A stretch of DNA of 64,000 bases from Salipiger marinus (GTDB lineage: Bacteria; Pseudomonadota; Alphaproteobacteria; Rhodobacterales; Rhodobacteraceae), in assembly GCF_900100085.1 (NCBI RefSeq), contig NZ_FNEJ01000001.1, positions 62,001 to 126,000 of the forward strand, given 5' to 3'. The notes below the pieces were generated by a model. That model searched no databases, was not told the DNA's origin, and worked only from the letters and a program-made list of their open reading frames with translations. Both the position numbers and the translations under genes were made by a program. How positions within the stretch are numbered: the stretch's first letter is position 1; the number at the start of each line of letters is the position of its first letter. Below are positions 1 to 8,630 of the stretch, piece after piece.

Positions 1-144
1 GTTGGGCGCGGGAGCCGCTGCAACGGGAACGACCGCATAGGGGTCTTCTTCCACCACGACCGGCGCGGGGCTGCCAGCATAGGCGGCGGAAGAGGCGAGC
101 AGGCCAGCAAGGGCCGCGGAAGCGAAGAGTTTGTTCAGGGTCAT
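1..144 (-). CDS. N-terminal part of a small exported protein (cut by window edge)
   Basis: Reading the minus strand from an ATG at 144 gives 48 codons without a stop, running off the left edge. The product begins MTLNKLFASAALAGLL and has a typical Sec signal peptide: a short basic start, a hydrophobic alanine/leucine core and an AYA-G cleavage site near residue 24. It is followed by a Pro/Ala/Val-rich segment with an acidic patch (VVVEEDPY). An AGGTG Shine-Dalgarno-like stretch lies about 7 bases upstream. It is divergent from ffh. Function is not recognisable; it is probably a short periplasmic or outer-membrane-associated protein. Confidence 0.7.
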   Translation of the reverse strand, partial: MTLNKLFASAALAGLLASSAAYAGSPAPVVVEEDPYAVVPVAAAPAPN

Positions 145-499
145 ATGTCACCTACCAAAATTAGGAACTTCGAGTCCCACATAACGCCAAAACGCTTTTC
201 GGGCCAGCGCGAATCCGGCCCATTCCGGCGCAGGCGGGGAAATCGGTGGAAATGTGCCACTTTTGCCAGCACCCCGCCGCAGGCTCGGCGGTTGACTCGG
301 CGCCCGTCCCGGCGTAAGAGCCGCGCGATTGCCGGAAGTTTCATGCCTTCCGGTCCCATGGGCCATGCCCGGGATCGCCCTCCGTCAGCGCGTTGCGCCC
401 ACGGAGGCATTTCCGCTTTGGCGAATGGATTTGGCGAAACGCCGCGCGCGCCCCATCTTGGGGGTGCAGAAGCAAACGGAACGGACCAGAGGAAGACCC
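145..499. other. Divergent intergenic region upstream of ffh
   Basis: These 355 bases separate the divergent exported-protein gene from ffh. Reading frames through it are out of frame or lack ribosome sites, so I see no gene. It holds the candidate ffh promoter at 292-320 and a Shine-Dalgarno (AGAGGAAG) just before the ffh ATG. Confidence 0.5.
292..320 (+). promoter_or_regulatory. Candidate sigma-70 promoter for ffh
   Basis: TTGACT at 292-297 is a good -35 hexamer. Seventeen bases later TAAGAG at 315-320 is only a weak -10. The position, about 180 bases before the ffh start codon, is plausible. The call rests mainly on the -35. Confidence 0.3.
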
Positions 500-2014
500 A
501 TGTTCGAGACTCTTTCCGATCGCCTTGGCGGCGTGTTCGACCGGCTGACCAAGCAGGGTGCCCTCAGCGAGGACGATGTCCGCACCGCCCTGCGCGAGGT
601 CCGGGTCGCCCTGCTGGAGGCCGACGTGTCGCTGCCCGTGGCGCGCGACTTCATCAAGGCGGTGGAACGCAAGGCGACCGGCCAGTCGGTCACCCGCTCC
701 GTGACCCCGGGCCAGCAGGTGGTCAAGATCGTCCATGACGAGCTGATCGCGGTGCTGACCGGCGAAGGTGATCCGGGCGCGCTGCGCATCGACAACGCCC
801 CCGCGCCCATCCTGATGGTGGGCCTGCAGGGGTCGGGCAAGACCACCACCACCGCCAAGCTGGCCAAGCGGCTGAAGGAACGCGACCGCAAGAAGGTGCT
901 GATGGCCTCGCTGGACGTGAACCGTCCCGCCGCCATGGAACAGCTGCAGATTCTGGGCCAGCAGATCGGCGTCGACACGCTGCCCATCGTCAAGGGCGAG
1001 GATCCCGTCGCCATCGCCCGCCGCGCCAAGACGCAGGCGAGCCTGGGCGGCTATGACGTCTATCTGCTCGACACCGCCGGGCGGCTGCATATCGATGCCG
1101 ACCTGATCGCGCAGGCGGCGCAGGTGCGCGATGCGGTGAACCCGCGCGAAACGCTGCTGGTGGTCGATGGCCTGACCGGTCAGGACGCCGTCAACGTCGC
1201 CACCGAATTCGACGACAAGATCGGCGTGTCGGGCGTGGTGCTGACCCGGATGGATGGCGACGGGCGCGGCGGTGCCGCCCTGTCCATGCGCGCGATCACC
1301 GGCAAGCCGATCCGCTTCGTCGGCCTTGGCGAAAAGATGGACGCGCTCGAGACCTTCGAGCCGGACCGGGTCGCGGGCCGCATCCTTGGCATGGGCGACA
1401 TCGTCGCCCTTGTCGAGAAGGCGCAGCAGACGCTGGAGGCCGAACAGGCCGAGCGCATGATGAAGCGCTTCCAGAAGGGTCAGTTCAACATGAACGACCT
1501 GAAGATGCAGCTTGAGCAGATGATGAAGATGGGCGGCCTGCAGGGCATGATGCAGATGATGCCCGGCGCCGGCAAGATGGCCAAGCAGATGGACGAGGCC
1601 GGGCTTGACGACAAGATCCTGCGCCAGCAGGTCGCGCTCATCAACTCCATGACCAAGATGGAACGCGCCAATCCGCAGCTTCTGCAGGCCAGCCGCAAGA
1701 AGCGGATCGCGGCGGGCGCGGGCATGGACGTGGCCGATCTGAACAAGCTGCTGAAGATGCAGCGCCAGATGTCCGACATGATGAAAAAGATGGGCAAGAT
1801 GGGTAAGGGCGGCATGCTGAAACAGGCCATGAAGGGCATGTTCGGCAAAGGCGGCATGCCCGCCGACATGGACCCGTCCAAGATGGACCCCAAGGCGATG
1901 GAGGCTGCGGCCAAGGCCATGGGCAGCCGCATGCCCGGCGGTCTTCCCGGCATGGGCGGCATGGGCGGCAGCGCCCTGCCCCCCGGCCTGAGCGGCTTTG
2001 GCAAGAAGAAGTAA
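500..2014 (+). CDS. ffh: Signal recognition particle protein Ffh
   Basis: GTPase subunit of the signal recognition particle, which binds 4.5S RNA and hydrophobic signal sequences on nascent chains and docks with FtsY at the membrane. The 504-residue product has the usual order: N-terminal helical domain (1-90), G domain with P-loop GLQGSGKTT near 108, DVNRPAA near 140, DTAGRLHID at about 191 and TRMDGDGRGG near 249, then a methionine-rich M domain from about 300 to the C-terminus. The ATG at 500 was chosen because MFETLSDRL is the family N-terminus and AGAGGAAG precedes it; an in-frame upstream extension has no support. The first of the GNAT genes starts 2 bases after the stop, so they are probably co-transcribed. 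Confidence 0.97.
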   Translation: MFETLSDRLGGVFDRLTKQGALSEDDVRTALREVRVALLEADVSLPVARDFIKAVERKATGQSVTRSVTPGQQVVKIVHDELIAVLTGEGDPGALRIDNAPAPILMVGLQGSGKTTTTAKLAKRLKERDRKKVLMASLDVNRPAAMEQLQILGQQIGVDTLPIVKGEDPVAIARRAKTQASLGGYDVYLLDTAGRLHIDADLIAQAAQVRDAVNPRETLLVVDGLTGQDAVNVATEFDDKIGVSGVVLTRMDGDGRGGAALSMRAITGKPIRFVGLGEKMDALETFEPDRVAGRILGMGDIVALVEKAQQTLEAEQAERMMKRFQKGQFNMNDLKMQLEQMMKMGGLQGMMQMMPGAGKMAKQMDEAGLDDKILRQQVALINSMTKMERANPQLLQASRKKRIAAGAGMDVADLNKLLKMQRQMSDMMKKMGKMGKGGMLKQAMKGMFGKGGMPADMDPSKMDPKAMEAAAKAMGSRMPGGLPGMGGMGGSALPPGLSGFGKKK

Positions 2015-2015
2015 G

Positions 2016-2552
2016 ATGCGCACCGCCCCCGTCCTGTCCACCGCGCGCCTGCGCCTTCGGCCCCATGTCCTTGACGACATGGCGGCGCTGGAGGCGTTTT
2101 ATGCGACGGACAGGGCAGCGTTCATGGGGCGCCCCAACACCCGCACGCAGCTTTGGTATGGCTTTGCCTCCGAAGTCGGCAGCTGGGATCTGATGGGCCA
2201 CGGCGCATGGGCGATCACGACGCAGGACGGCGCGCTGGTGGGACAGGTGGCGATCACCCAGCCCCCGCATTTCCCCGAGCGCGAAATCGGCTGGCTGCTG
2301 TTTGAGGGCCATGACGGCAAGGGCTACGCGACCGAGGCCGCCTTGACCGCGCTGCGCTGGGGCTGGCAGGCCGGGTTCGCGACGCTGGTCAGCTACATCA
2401 CGCCGGAAAACGCCCGCTCGGTCGCGCTGGCGCGCAGGCTGGGGGCGGTCCATGATCCCGATGCGGCCCTGCCCGAAGGCGACGGCCCCGAAGGCACCGT
2501 GGTCTGGCGGCATGCGCCCGACACCGATGGCAGCCCCGAGGCTTACGCATGA
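2016..2552 (+). CDS. GNAT family N-acetyltransferase (RimJ/RimL-like), copy 1 of 4
   Basis: A 178-residue GNAT protein of the RimJ/RimL type, which transfers acetyl from acetyl-CoA to an amine; the acceptor is not predictable. It starts with the hallmark STARLRLRPHVLDD and has the acetyl-CoA pyrophosphate-loop region around EGHDGKGYATEA (about 98-109), followed by YITPENARSVALARRLGA. The start lies 2 bases after the ffh stop, with a purine-rich ribosome site (AAGAAGAAG) inside the end of ffh. The stop overlaps the next start (ATGA), so translation is coupled. It is the first of four related tandem genes. Confidence 0.85.
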   Translation: MRTAPVLSTARLRLRPHVLDDMAALEAFYATDRAAFMGRPNTRTQLWYGFASEVGSWDLMGHGAWAITTQDGALVGQVAITQPPHFPEREIGWLLFEGHDGKGYATEAALTALRWGWQAGFATLVSYITPENARSVALARRLGAVHDPDAALPEGDGPEGTVVWRHAPDTDGSPEAYA

Positions 2553-3079
2553 GCCTTGTTTCCGCCCCCCGTCTGGTCACGGACCGGCTGATCCTGCGCG
2601 GGCCAGAGCCGCGCGATGCCGAGCCGATGATCGCCTTTCTGCTGGACCGCAGCCGGTCTGACGGCTTTGGCGGCTATGACCATCGCGGCGATGCGTGGCG
2701 CTGGTTCGCGCTGAACGTCGGGCACTGGCACCTGCGCGGCTACGGCTATTTCACCATCGAGATGAAGGACAGCGGCACGCCTGCGGGCATCTGCGGCATC
2801 TGGAATCCCGAAGGCTGGCCCGAGCCGGAACTGGGCTGGGTGGTGTTCGAAGGCTACGAAGGCCAGGGCATCGCGCGCGAGGCGGCAGAGCGTGCGCGGC
2901 GCTATGCCTATGCCGATCTGGGGCTGACCACGCTGACCTCGAACATCGTGCCGGGCAATACAAGGTCGATCGCCTTGGCCGAACGGCTGGGGGCGGTGCA
3001 CGAACGCACCTACCAGAATCACCACATGGGCGAGGACATGCTGTTCCGCCATCCCGGCCCGGAGGTGGTGCTGGCATGA
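2549..3079 (+). CDS. GNAT family N-acetyltransferase, copy 2 of 4
   Basis: A 176-residue protein with the same layout as its neighbours: APRLVTDRLILRGPEPRDAE at the N-terminus, FEGYEGQGIAREA as the acetyl-CoA loop near 108-120, and NIVPGNTRSIALAERLGAV near the C-terminus. It overlaps both the preceding and following genes by ATGA. Similarity to the flanking genes suggests origin by tandem duplication and divergence. Substrate unknown; ribosomal-protein N-terminal acetylation is one possibility from RimJ/RimL resemblance and location, but this is inference. Confidence 0.85.
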   Translation: MSLVSAPRLVTDRLILRGPEPRDAEPMIAFLLDRSRSDGFGGYDHRGDAWRWFALNVGHWHLRGYGYFTIEMKDSGTPAGICGIWNPEGWPEPELGWVVFEGYEGQGIAREAAERARRYAYADLGLTTLTSNIVPGNTRSIALAERLGAVHERTYQNHHMGEDMLFRHPGPEVVLA

Positions 3080-3648
3080 CCGCCCCCTGCGAACGCCACC
3101 GTCCGGGCCCCGCCGCCCGTGCCGCCGCCCGTCTGGGCGGGCGCCTGCCGGTGCTGGACACCCGGCGGCTGCAGCTGCGCGCGCCGCGCATCTATGATTT
3201 TGACGCCTATGCCGCGATCCTGATGTCGGACCGCGCCGCGCTGATGGGCGGGCCCTATTCCCGCGCGCAGGCCTGGGGCGCGTTCACCAGCCATACCGCG
3301 CTGTGGCTGCTGCATGGGCACGGGCTCTGGACCATCGACGCGGAAACCCGCCCCTCTGCCGGGTTCATCCTGCTGGGCTATGACCACGACACGCCCGAGG
3401 CGGAGCTGCGCGTGATCCTCAGCGCCGACGCCGAAGGTCAGGGTTATGCCACCGAGGCGATGGAAGCCGCGCGCGGCCATGCGTTTGGCGATCTGGGCTG
3501 GGACAGCGTGGTGTCCTGCGTGACCAAGCCGAATGCCCGCGCCCGCGCGCTGATGCGCCGTCTGGGCGCCAAACGCGACGCCGCCGCCGAAGAAAGCCTT
3601 GGCGATGCAGAGCTGTGCGTCTACCGCCACCGGCCGGAGGTGGCGTGA
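3076..3648 (+). CDS. GNAT family N-acetyltransferase, copy 3 of 4
   Basis: A 190-residue product with an extra 25-residue Arg/Pro/Ala-rich N-terminal tail before the conserved LPVLDTRRLQLRAPR. It then has GGPYSRAQAWGAF, the acetyl-CoA loop AEGQGYATEAM and TKPNARARALMRRLGAKRD. The ATG at 3076 sits in the ATGA overlap with the upstream stop; the other upstream in-frame starts fall inside the previous gene and are not needed. An internal start nearer LPVLDT is possible because the tail looks unlike the other copies. Confidence 0.82.
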   Translation: MTAPCERHRPGPAARAAARLGGRLPVLDTRRLQLRAPRIYDFDAYAAILMSDRAALMGGPYSRAQAWGAFTSHTALWLLHGHGLWTIDAETRPSAGFILLGYDHDTPEAELRVILSADAEGQGYATEAMEAARGHAFGDLGWDSVVSCVTKPNARARALMRRLGAKRDAAAEESLGDAELCVYRHRPEVA

Positions 3649-4253
3649 TGGCTTTGCGCGACATTCCCGTGCTGGACACGCGGCGGCTGGTCCTGCGCGC
3701 CCCCGAGGCGCAGGATTACCCCGATTTCAAGGCCACCTTCGCCTCTTACCGGTCGCGTTTCATGGGCGGGCCACTCAATGCCTATGAGGCGTGGATGCTT
3801 TATGCCGCCGAGATCGGCCACTGGCAGATCCGAGGCTTCGGCATGTGGATGGTGCATCTGCGCGACAGCGGCGAAACCGTGGGCATGGCGGGCGGCTGGT
3901 TCCCCGCCAAATGGCCGGAGCGGGAAATCGCGTGGATCATCTGGCCCGACCGGGGCGGGCGCGGCTATGCGCTGGAGGCCACGCAGCGGGTGCGGCAGTA
4001 TTTCTATGACGTGGCGGGCTGGACCGGCGCGGTCAGCTACATCGATCCCAAGAACCTTGAATCGATCCGGCTGGCGGAACGGCTGGGCGCGCGGCGCGAC
4101 GCCTCTGCCTCCGGCGTCGATGGCAGCGACGTGGTCTACCGCCACCCCGCGCCCGAGGCGCTGCGCGGCAGCCAGCTGGCCCATGGCATCGACATGGAAA
4201 TCGCCAATTACATCGACCCCCTGTTCAAACCGAAAGGCTGGGCCATTGACTGA
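3648..4253 (+). CDS. GNAT family N-acetyltransferase, copy 4 of 4
   Basis: A 201-residue GNAT protein. It begins MALRDIPVLDTRRLVLRAPE and shares GGPLNAYEAWMLYAAEIGHW with copy 3, which makes these two the closest pair by eye. The acetyl-CoA loop is degenerate here (PDRGGRGYALEATQ), followed by YIDPKNLESIRLAERLGARRD. The ATG at 3648 shares its A with the upstream TGA. A C-terminal extension (SQLAHGIDMEIANYID) is not seen in the other copies. Its end overlaps the chorismate mutase start by 8 bases. Confidence 0.83.
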   Translation: MALRDIPVLDTRRLVLRAPEAQDYPDFKATFASYRSRFMGGPLNAYEAWMLYAAEIGHWQIRGFGMWMVHLRDSGETVGMAGGWFPAKWPEREIAWIIWPDRGGRGYALEATQRVRQYFYDVAGWTGAVSYIDPKNLESIRLAERLGARRDASASGVDGSDVVYRHPAPEALRGSQLAHGIDMEIANYIDPLFKPKGWAID

Positions 4254-4551
4254 ACCACAAGATCCCGTCGCGCGCGCCGCCGCGCTTCTGAAAGAGCATC
4301 GCCACAGCATCGACCGGCTGGATGCGATCCTTGTCTTCACGCTGGCCGAACGGTTCAAGCACACGCAGGCGGTGGGGCTGCTGAAAGCCACGCATGACCT
4401 GCCCCCCTCCGATCCCGCGCGGGAAGAACAGCAGATCGCGCGGCTGAAGGATCTGGCGAACACGGCGGATCTGGATCCCGAGTTCGCCGAGAAATTCCTG
4501 AATTTCATCATTCAGGAAGTCATCAAGCACCACGAACAACACCAATCCTGA
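4246..4551 (+). CDS. Chorismate mutase, AroQ type
   Basis: Monofunctional AroQ-fold chorismate mutase (101 residues) that converts chorismate to prephenate for Phe/Tyr synthesis. The helix pattern and likely active-site residues are visible: HRHSIDRLDAILV with its Arg, ERFKHTQAVGLLK with Arg and Lys, DPAREEQQI, and C-terminal FIIQEVIKHH with Gln. The best start is the TTG at 4246 (product M-T-E-P), which overlaps the last codons of the fourth GNAT gene; no ATG lies near this N-terminus. No prephenate dehydratase domain is attached. Position between ffh and rpsP is common in alphaproteobacteria. Confidence 0.87.
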   Translation: MTEPQDPVARAAALLKEHRHSIDRLDAILVFTLAERFKHTQAVGLLKATHDLPPSDPAREEQQIARLKDLANTADLDPEFAEKFLNFIIQEVIKHHEQHQS

Positions 4552-4593
4552 CGGCCCGTCCGTCATGCAACGCCATTAAAAGGAGACACCAAA

Positions 4594-4977
4594 ATGGCCA
4601 TGAAGATCAGACTCGCCCGCGGCGGTTCCAAGAAGCGCCCCCACTATGCCATCGTGGCATCCGATGCGCGCATGCCGCGCGACGGCCGCTTTCTGGAAAA
4701 GCTGGGCACCTACAACCCGCTGCTGCCCAAGGATGACGAACGCCGCATCATCATGGATGTGGAGCGCGTGCAGTACTGGCTGACCCAGGGCGCGCAGCCC
4801 ACCGACCGTGTGGCCCGCTTCCTTGAAGCCGCAGGTCTGGTCGCCAAGACCGAGCGCAGCAACCCCAAGAAAGCCGTCCCGGGCAAGGCCGCCAAAGAGC
4901 GCGCCGATGCCAAGGCCGCCAAGGCTGCCGCCGCTGCAGAAGCCGCTGCCGCCCCCGCGGAAGACGCCGCCGAGTAA
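4594..4977 (+). CDS. rpsP: 30S ribosomal protein S16
   Basis: Small-subunit protein S16, 127 residues, recognised from [21 protein letters not shown], followed by [19 protein letters not shown] and the [13 protein letters not shown] region. The C-terminal 40 residues form a Lys/Ala-rich low-complexity tail ([16 protein letters not shown]) longer than in enterobacteria, a feature common to alphaproteobacterial S16. AAGGAG lies at the proper distance before the ATG. A strong intrinsic terminator follows within 25 bases, so rpsP ends a transcript rather than running straight into rimM. Confidence 0.97.
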   Translation: MAMKIRLARGGSKKRPHYAIVASDARMPRDGRFLEKLGTYNPLLPKDDERRIIMDVERVQYWLTQGAQPTDRVARFLEAAGLVAKTERSNPKKAVPGKAAKERADAKAAKAAAAAEAAAAPAEDAAE

Positions 4978-4998
4978 TCCTTCGGCAACAGTTGACAA

Positions 4999-5029
4999 AA
5001 AGGCGCGCGGGCTGGCCCCGCGCGCCTTT
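4999..5029 (+). terminator. Intrinsic terminator after rpsP
   Basis: A 13-bp perfect stem (AAAGGCGCGCGGG at 4999-5011 pairing with 5017-5029) with a 5-base loop, ending in TTT. It sits 22 bases after the rpsP stop. The U tract is short, but stem strength and placement make it convincing. Confidence 0.85.
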
Positions 5030-5095
5030 CCCATGCCCGCGGCCATGCTATGTGCAGATCAACGCCTTGATCCGCCCGCCTTGCAGGAGCCGCCC

Positions 5096-5884
5096 ATGAC
5101 CCTTTCCCGCCTGACTTCCGCTGCAGCGCTTGCGCTGGCACTTGGCTCCGGGGCCGCAGTTGCGCAAAACGCACCGACGGATGGCCCCGGCCTGACCTTC
5201 ACGCTGCGCGGCGGCGTCGCCTCCACCCCGGAATATTTCGGCTCGGACGAGTATAGCGCCGCGCCGGATCTGGGCTTCCGCTTCAACAGCCTGCAGCTGA
5301 ACGACGGCAGCGGCTTCGGCAGCGCCGACCCTTGGGCCGAATCGCTGGGCTTCAACGTGCATGGCGCGTTCCGCTATATCGGCGAACGCGACAGCAGCGA
5401 TTTTGACGAGCTGCGCGGCCTTGACGACATCGATGACGCGGTCGAACTGGGTCTGGGTGTCGGCTACGGCACCGACAATTTCTACGCCTTCCTGGATGCG
5501 CGCCGCGGCTTTGGCGGCCATGAATCCTGGGTCGGCGAGGCCGGGATGGACCTGATCTACCGCCCCGATGACCGCTGGCGCTTCAGCGCGGGCCCGCGCC
5601 TGTTCTGGGGCTCTGACGGCTATGCCGACACCTATTTCGGCGTCAGCCCGTCCGAGGCGGCGTCCTCCTCGCTGGGCGCCTATGATGCCGAAGGCGGGCT
5701 GCTCTCCGCCGGGGTGGAAGTGGGCGCGCGCTACCGCATCAATGATGACTGGGGCGTCGAAGGCGCGCTGACCTATGACCGCTACATGAACGATGCCGAA
5801 GACAGCCCCATCGTGGAAGCGGGCAGCGACGACCAGTGGGGCGTGCGGCTGGGTCTGACCCGCACCTTCCGCCTGCGGTTCTGA
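5096..5884 (+). CDS. MipA/OmpV family outer-membrane protein
   Basis: A 262-residue predicted outer-membrane beta-barrel of the MipA/OmpV family. The signal peptide is [18 protein letters not shown] with cleavage at AVA-Q near residue 23. The mature part alternates polar and aromatic residues and carries family-like segments [18 protein letters not shown] and [12 protein letters not shown]; it ends in an aromatic residue (RTFRLRF), as barrels do. The ATG at 5096 follows AGGAG by a short spacer. MipA itself scaffolds murein hydrolases in E. coli, but most family members have no assigned role. It separates rpsP from rimM, which is unusual for that operon. Confidence 0.85.
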   Translation: MTLSRLTSAAALALALGSGAAVAQNAPTDGPGLTFTLRGGVASTPEYFGSDEYSAAPDLGFRFNSLQLNDGSGFGSADPWAESLGFNVHGAFRYIGERDSSDFDELRGLDDIDDAVELGLGVGYGTDNFYAFLDARRGFGGHESWVGEAGMDLIYRPDDRWRFSAGPRLFWGSDGYADTYFGVSPSEAASSSLGAYDAEGGLLSAGVEVGARYRINDDWGVEGALTYDRYMNDAEDSPIVEAGSDDQWGVRLGLTRTFRLRF

Positions 5885-5946
5885 CGCGATTGCCATTGCC
5901 CGGTGCTCTGGTCTATCCAGACGCATCGGGACACGGGGAGGCACGG

Positions 5947-6453
5947 GTGAGCGACAAGGTCTGCGTCGGCGCAATCGGAGGGGCTTTCGGGGTCCATGGC
6001 GAAGTGCGCCTGAAAAGCTTTACCGCCGATCCGGAGGCGATTGCAGACTATGCGCCGCTGACCTCCGAAGATGGCAGCCGCAGCTTTGACGTGCAGATCA
6101 CCCGCCCCGTCAGTGGCGGCTTTGCCGCGCGCCTGTCGGGCATCCGCAGCAAGGAAGAGGCCGACGCGCTGCGCGGGCTCAAGCTGTTTGCGCCCCGCGA
6201 CCGACTGCCCTCGCTGCCCGATGACGAATACTACCATGCCGACCTGATCGGGCTTGCCGTGCATGACACCGGCGGGGCCGAACTGGGCCGCGTCAAGACG
6301 GTGCTGAACCACGGCGCGGGCGACCTGCTGGAAGTGCAGCTGAAAGGCGAGGCGCGCAGCGTGCTGCTGCCCTTCACGCTGGCCGTGGTGCCGACCGTGG
6401 ATCTGACGGCAGGCCGCATTGTCGCCGACCCGCCCGAAGGTCTGCTGGAGTAA
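5947..6453 (+). CDS. rimM: Ribosome maturation factor RimM
   Basis: 16S rRNA processing/30S maturation factor that binds S19. The 168-residue product begins with the RimM domain ([21 protein letters not shown]) and carries the PRC-barrel half with [16 protein letters not shown] and [19 protein letters not shown], the usual two-domain layout. A GTG at 5947 preceded by GGGGAGG is the start; upstream in-frame sequence overlaps the mipA-like gene and is not RimM-like. Confidence 0.96.
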   Translation: MSDKVCVGAIGGAFGVHGEVRLKSFTADPEAIADYAPLTSEDGSRSFDVQITRPVSGGFAARLSGIRSKEEADALRGLKLFAPRDRLPSLPDDEYYHADLIGLAVHDTGGAELGRVKTVLNHGAGDLLEVQLKGEARSVLLPFTLAVVPTVDLTAGRIVADPPEGLLE

Positions 6454-6683
6454 CCTCGCGCCGCAGGCCAAGGGCGACTCGCCGCTCCCGGACCCACCGC
6501 CCCTGCACCGCAGGCCCCCGCAACGGTGCCTAATTTTTGGGTTATGGATTGCAGACAATTCCGCAGAAATCAGAGCATGGGTGCCGCAGCGGCACCTTTA
6601 CGTGGAATGGCCGCGACCCCGCCTGGTTTTCGCCACATTCGATCGGCATTCCCGCCATGTCCGAGCAGCCGGAGCCACGGCAC

Positions 6684-7781
6684 ATGCCCACATCGATGCG
6701 TAACACTCTCTGGGCCAGTCTGGCCCTGACCCCGGCGCTTGCCATGGCGCTGCTTCCCGACGGCGCCCCGCTGGCGACGCTGGACCCCGCGCTTCTGCTG
6801 GGGCTCAGCTGGGCCGTGGCGATTGGCGCTCTCTTGGGATCGCGCAGCACCTCCCGCGCCAATCCGGGCAAGCTGCAGCTGCTCGCCGCCAACAGCCCGG
6901 TCACCTTGCCTGACTGTCCCAGCCCCGCCGAAATCCGCCGCCAGCTGACGCCGCTGCTGCTGGCCGCGCCGCCTCTGGCAGACCGTGGCTGGGCGCAGGA
7001 GCCGGAAACCGAAGCCCATGCGCTTGGCCGGATCATCGCCAGCACGCTGGCCACGCAGGGCTGGCGCGACCTGTCCGATCCGGGCAGCGCGGATCTGCGC
7101 GGGCTCTGGCTGCTGGTGGCGCTGCTGCGGGCCGCACCGGGCAAGGCCGGCGAACTGGCGCAGGCCTTCCGCAGACCCGATGCCATGCTCGACCTGCGCG
7201 ACCGGCTCGCCGCCATCACCAGCCGCCGTGATGCATGGGACCGGCAATGCGCCGCGTTCGAGGCCACCTCCCGGCTCTGGTCCAGCCCGCGCCCCGCAAG
7301 CCTCATCGACCAGCTTGCGGCGCTGGACCGTCCCGATCCCGATCTCTGGCACAAGGTGATCCGCGATTTTGATCCCGCCCGGGCCGAACAGCGCAATGCC
7401 GCGCTGTGGTGCGGGCGCCAGCTGACCTGCCACCGCGCCAGCGTGGCACTGCTGCTGCACCGGCTGGCACAGGAGGGCGTCGTCATCGACTCCTGCGTGC
7501 TGCCCCGGCTGGATGAAATCCTCGCGAACTGGGGCGCGGGCCGCTATTCCGGCCGCGCGCTGGGGCTCGACCCCGCCGATCAGGTCGCGGGCAGCGCCCC
7601 GGACGTCGCGCGGCTGCTCGACCGGCTCGCCGAACAGACCGACAGCCCGCGCCTGCCCGATCCCGTGGGGCTTTTTGACGTCTATGACGGGCGCGCCCCC
7701 CTGCCCCGCCCCGCATGGCAGCTGGATGGCGGGCTCTGCGCCGCCCCCGAACCGGTGGATTACCTACTGCCCCCGGCTTGA
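6684..7781 (+). CDS. Uncharacterised membrane-anchored protein between rimM and trmD
   Basis: An unrecognised 365-residue protein. The N-terminus has two hydrophobic stretches (about residues 8-24 and 32-50, the latter LLLGLSWAVAIGALLG), then a soluble Leu/Ala/Arg-rich, helix-predicted body of about 300 residues with several Trp (RGLWLLVALLRAAP, LIDQLAALDRPDPDLW, NAALWCGRQL) and no motif I know. Two cysteines (CGRQLTC) lie near residue 240. The ATG at 6684 has GGAG about 10 bases upstream; alternative starts are ATG 6657 (no ribosome site) and 6696. It probably faces the cytoplasm, anchored by the N-terminal hairpin. Located inside the rimM-trmD interval and apparently co-directional. Confidence 0.65.
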   Translation: MPTSMRNTLWASLALTPALAMALLPDGAPLATLDPALLLGLSWAVAIGALLGSRSTSRANPGKLQLLAANSPVTLPDCPSPAEIRRQLTPLLLAAPPLADRGWAQEPETEAHALGRIIASTLATQGWRDLSDPGSADLRGLWLLVALLRAAPGKAGELAQAFRRPDAMLDLRDRLAAITSRRDAWDRQCAAFEATSRLWSSPRPASLIDQLAALDRPDPDLWHKVIRDFDPARAEQRNAALWCGRQLTCHRASVALLLHRLAQEGVVIDSCVLPRLDEILANWGAGRYSGRALGLDPADQVAGSAPDVARLLDRLAEQTDSPRLPDPVGLFDVYDGRAPLPRPAWQLDGGLCAAPEPVDYLLPPA

Positions 7782-7829
7782 GCCCGCCCCGCGCCCCGGC
7801 TAGAGGAGGCGCAGGAAGGATCCGCCGCC

Positions 7830-8630
7830 ATGACCGACACCCCCGCGCGCGCCCAAGGCCGCAAGACCATCCGCCCCAGCCTGTCCCCGCGCGAGCTGAT
7901 GACGGACAGGCCCGCCCTGGCACGGGCCTGGACCGCGCAGATCCTCACGCTGTTTCCCGAAGCCTTTCCCGGCACGCTGGGCCTGTCGCTGACCGGGCGC
8001 GCCCTGCAGGACGGGCTGTGGCAGTTGGACACCGTTGCGCTGCGCGAATTCGGCGATGGCCGACACCGCAATGTCGATGACACGCCCGCCGGCGGCGGCG
8101 CGGGCATGGTGCTGCGCCCCGACGTGATGGGGCGCGCCATCGACCATGCCCGCGCCCGCATCGACCCGCGCGCGCCGCTGATCTACCTTTCGCCGCGGGG
8201 CCGCCGCTTTGACCAGCAGATGGCGCAGCATCTGGCCCAGACCCCCGGCGCCACGCTGATCTGTGGCCGGTTCGAGGGCATGGACCAGCGCGTGATCGAC
8301 CATTACCGCATCCTTGAGGTGTCGCTGGGCGATTTTGTCCTCACGGGCGGCGAACTTGCGGCGCAGATGATGCTGGACGCCACGATCCGCCTGCTGCCCG
8401 GCGTGCTGGGCAATGCCGCCTCCACCGAAGAGGAAAGCTTTTCCAACGGACTGCTGGAACATCCGCAATATACCAAACCCGCCGACTGGCAGGGCCATGC
8501 CATCCCCGAGGTGCTGCTGTCAGGCAATCACGCCGCCATCGCCCGCTGGCGCCGCGAGCAGTCAGAGGCGCTGACCCGCGCCCGCCGCCCCGACCTGTGG
8601 CAGGCACATCTGGACCGCAGCGGCGGCTAG
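7830..8630 (+). CDS. trmD: tRNA (guanine-N1-)-methyltransferase TrmD
   Basis: SPOUT-class methyltransferase that forms m1G37 in tRNAs reading CNN and GGG-type codons. The 266-residue product carries the trefoil-knot motifs: [43 protein letters not shown] and [14 protein letters not shown]. There is an extra segment of about 33 residues before the family start ([11 protein letters not shown], equivalent to the E. coli N-terminus). AGGAGG and GGAAGGA stand upstream of ATG 7830. A start nearer [12 protein letters not shown] would need a non-ATG codon. Confidence 0.96.
   Translation: MTDTPARAQGRKTIRPSLSPRELMTDRPALARAWTAQILTLFPEAFPGTLGLSLTGRALQDGLWQLDTVALREFGDGRHRNVDDTPAGGGAGMVLRPDVMGRAIDHARARIDPRAPLIYLSPRGRRFDQQMAQHLAQTPGATLICGRFEGMDQRVIDHYRILEVSLGDFVLTGGELAAQMMLDATIRLLPGVLGNAASTEEESFSNGLLEHPQYTKPADWQGHAIPEVLLSGNHAAIARWRREQSEALTRARRPDLWQAHLDRSGG

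Noticed and set aside
341-2080. Minus-strand 579-codon open frame across ffh
   Set aside because: Antisense shadow of a certain ffh gene; His/Leu/Gln-rich composition typical of the opposite strand of GC-rich codons, no family features.
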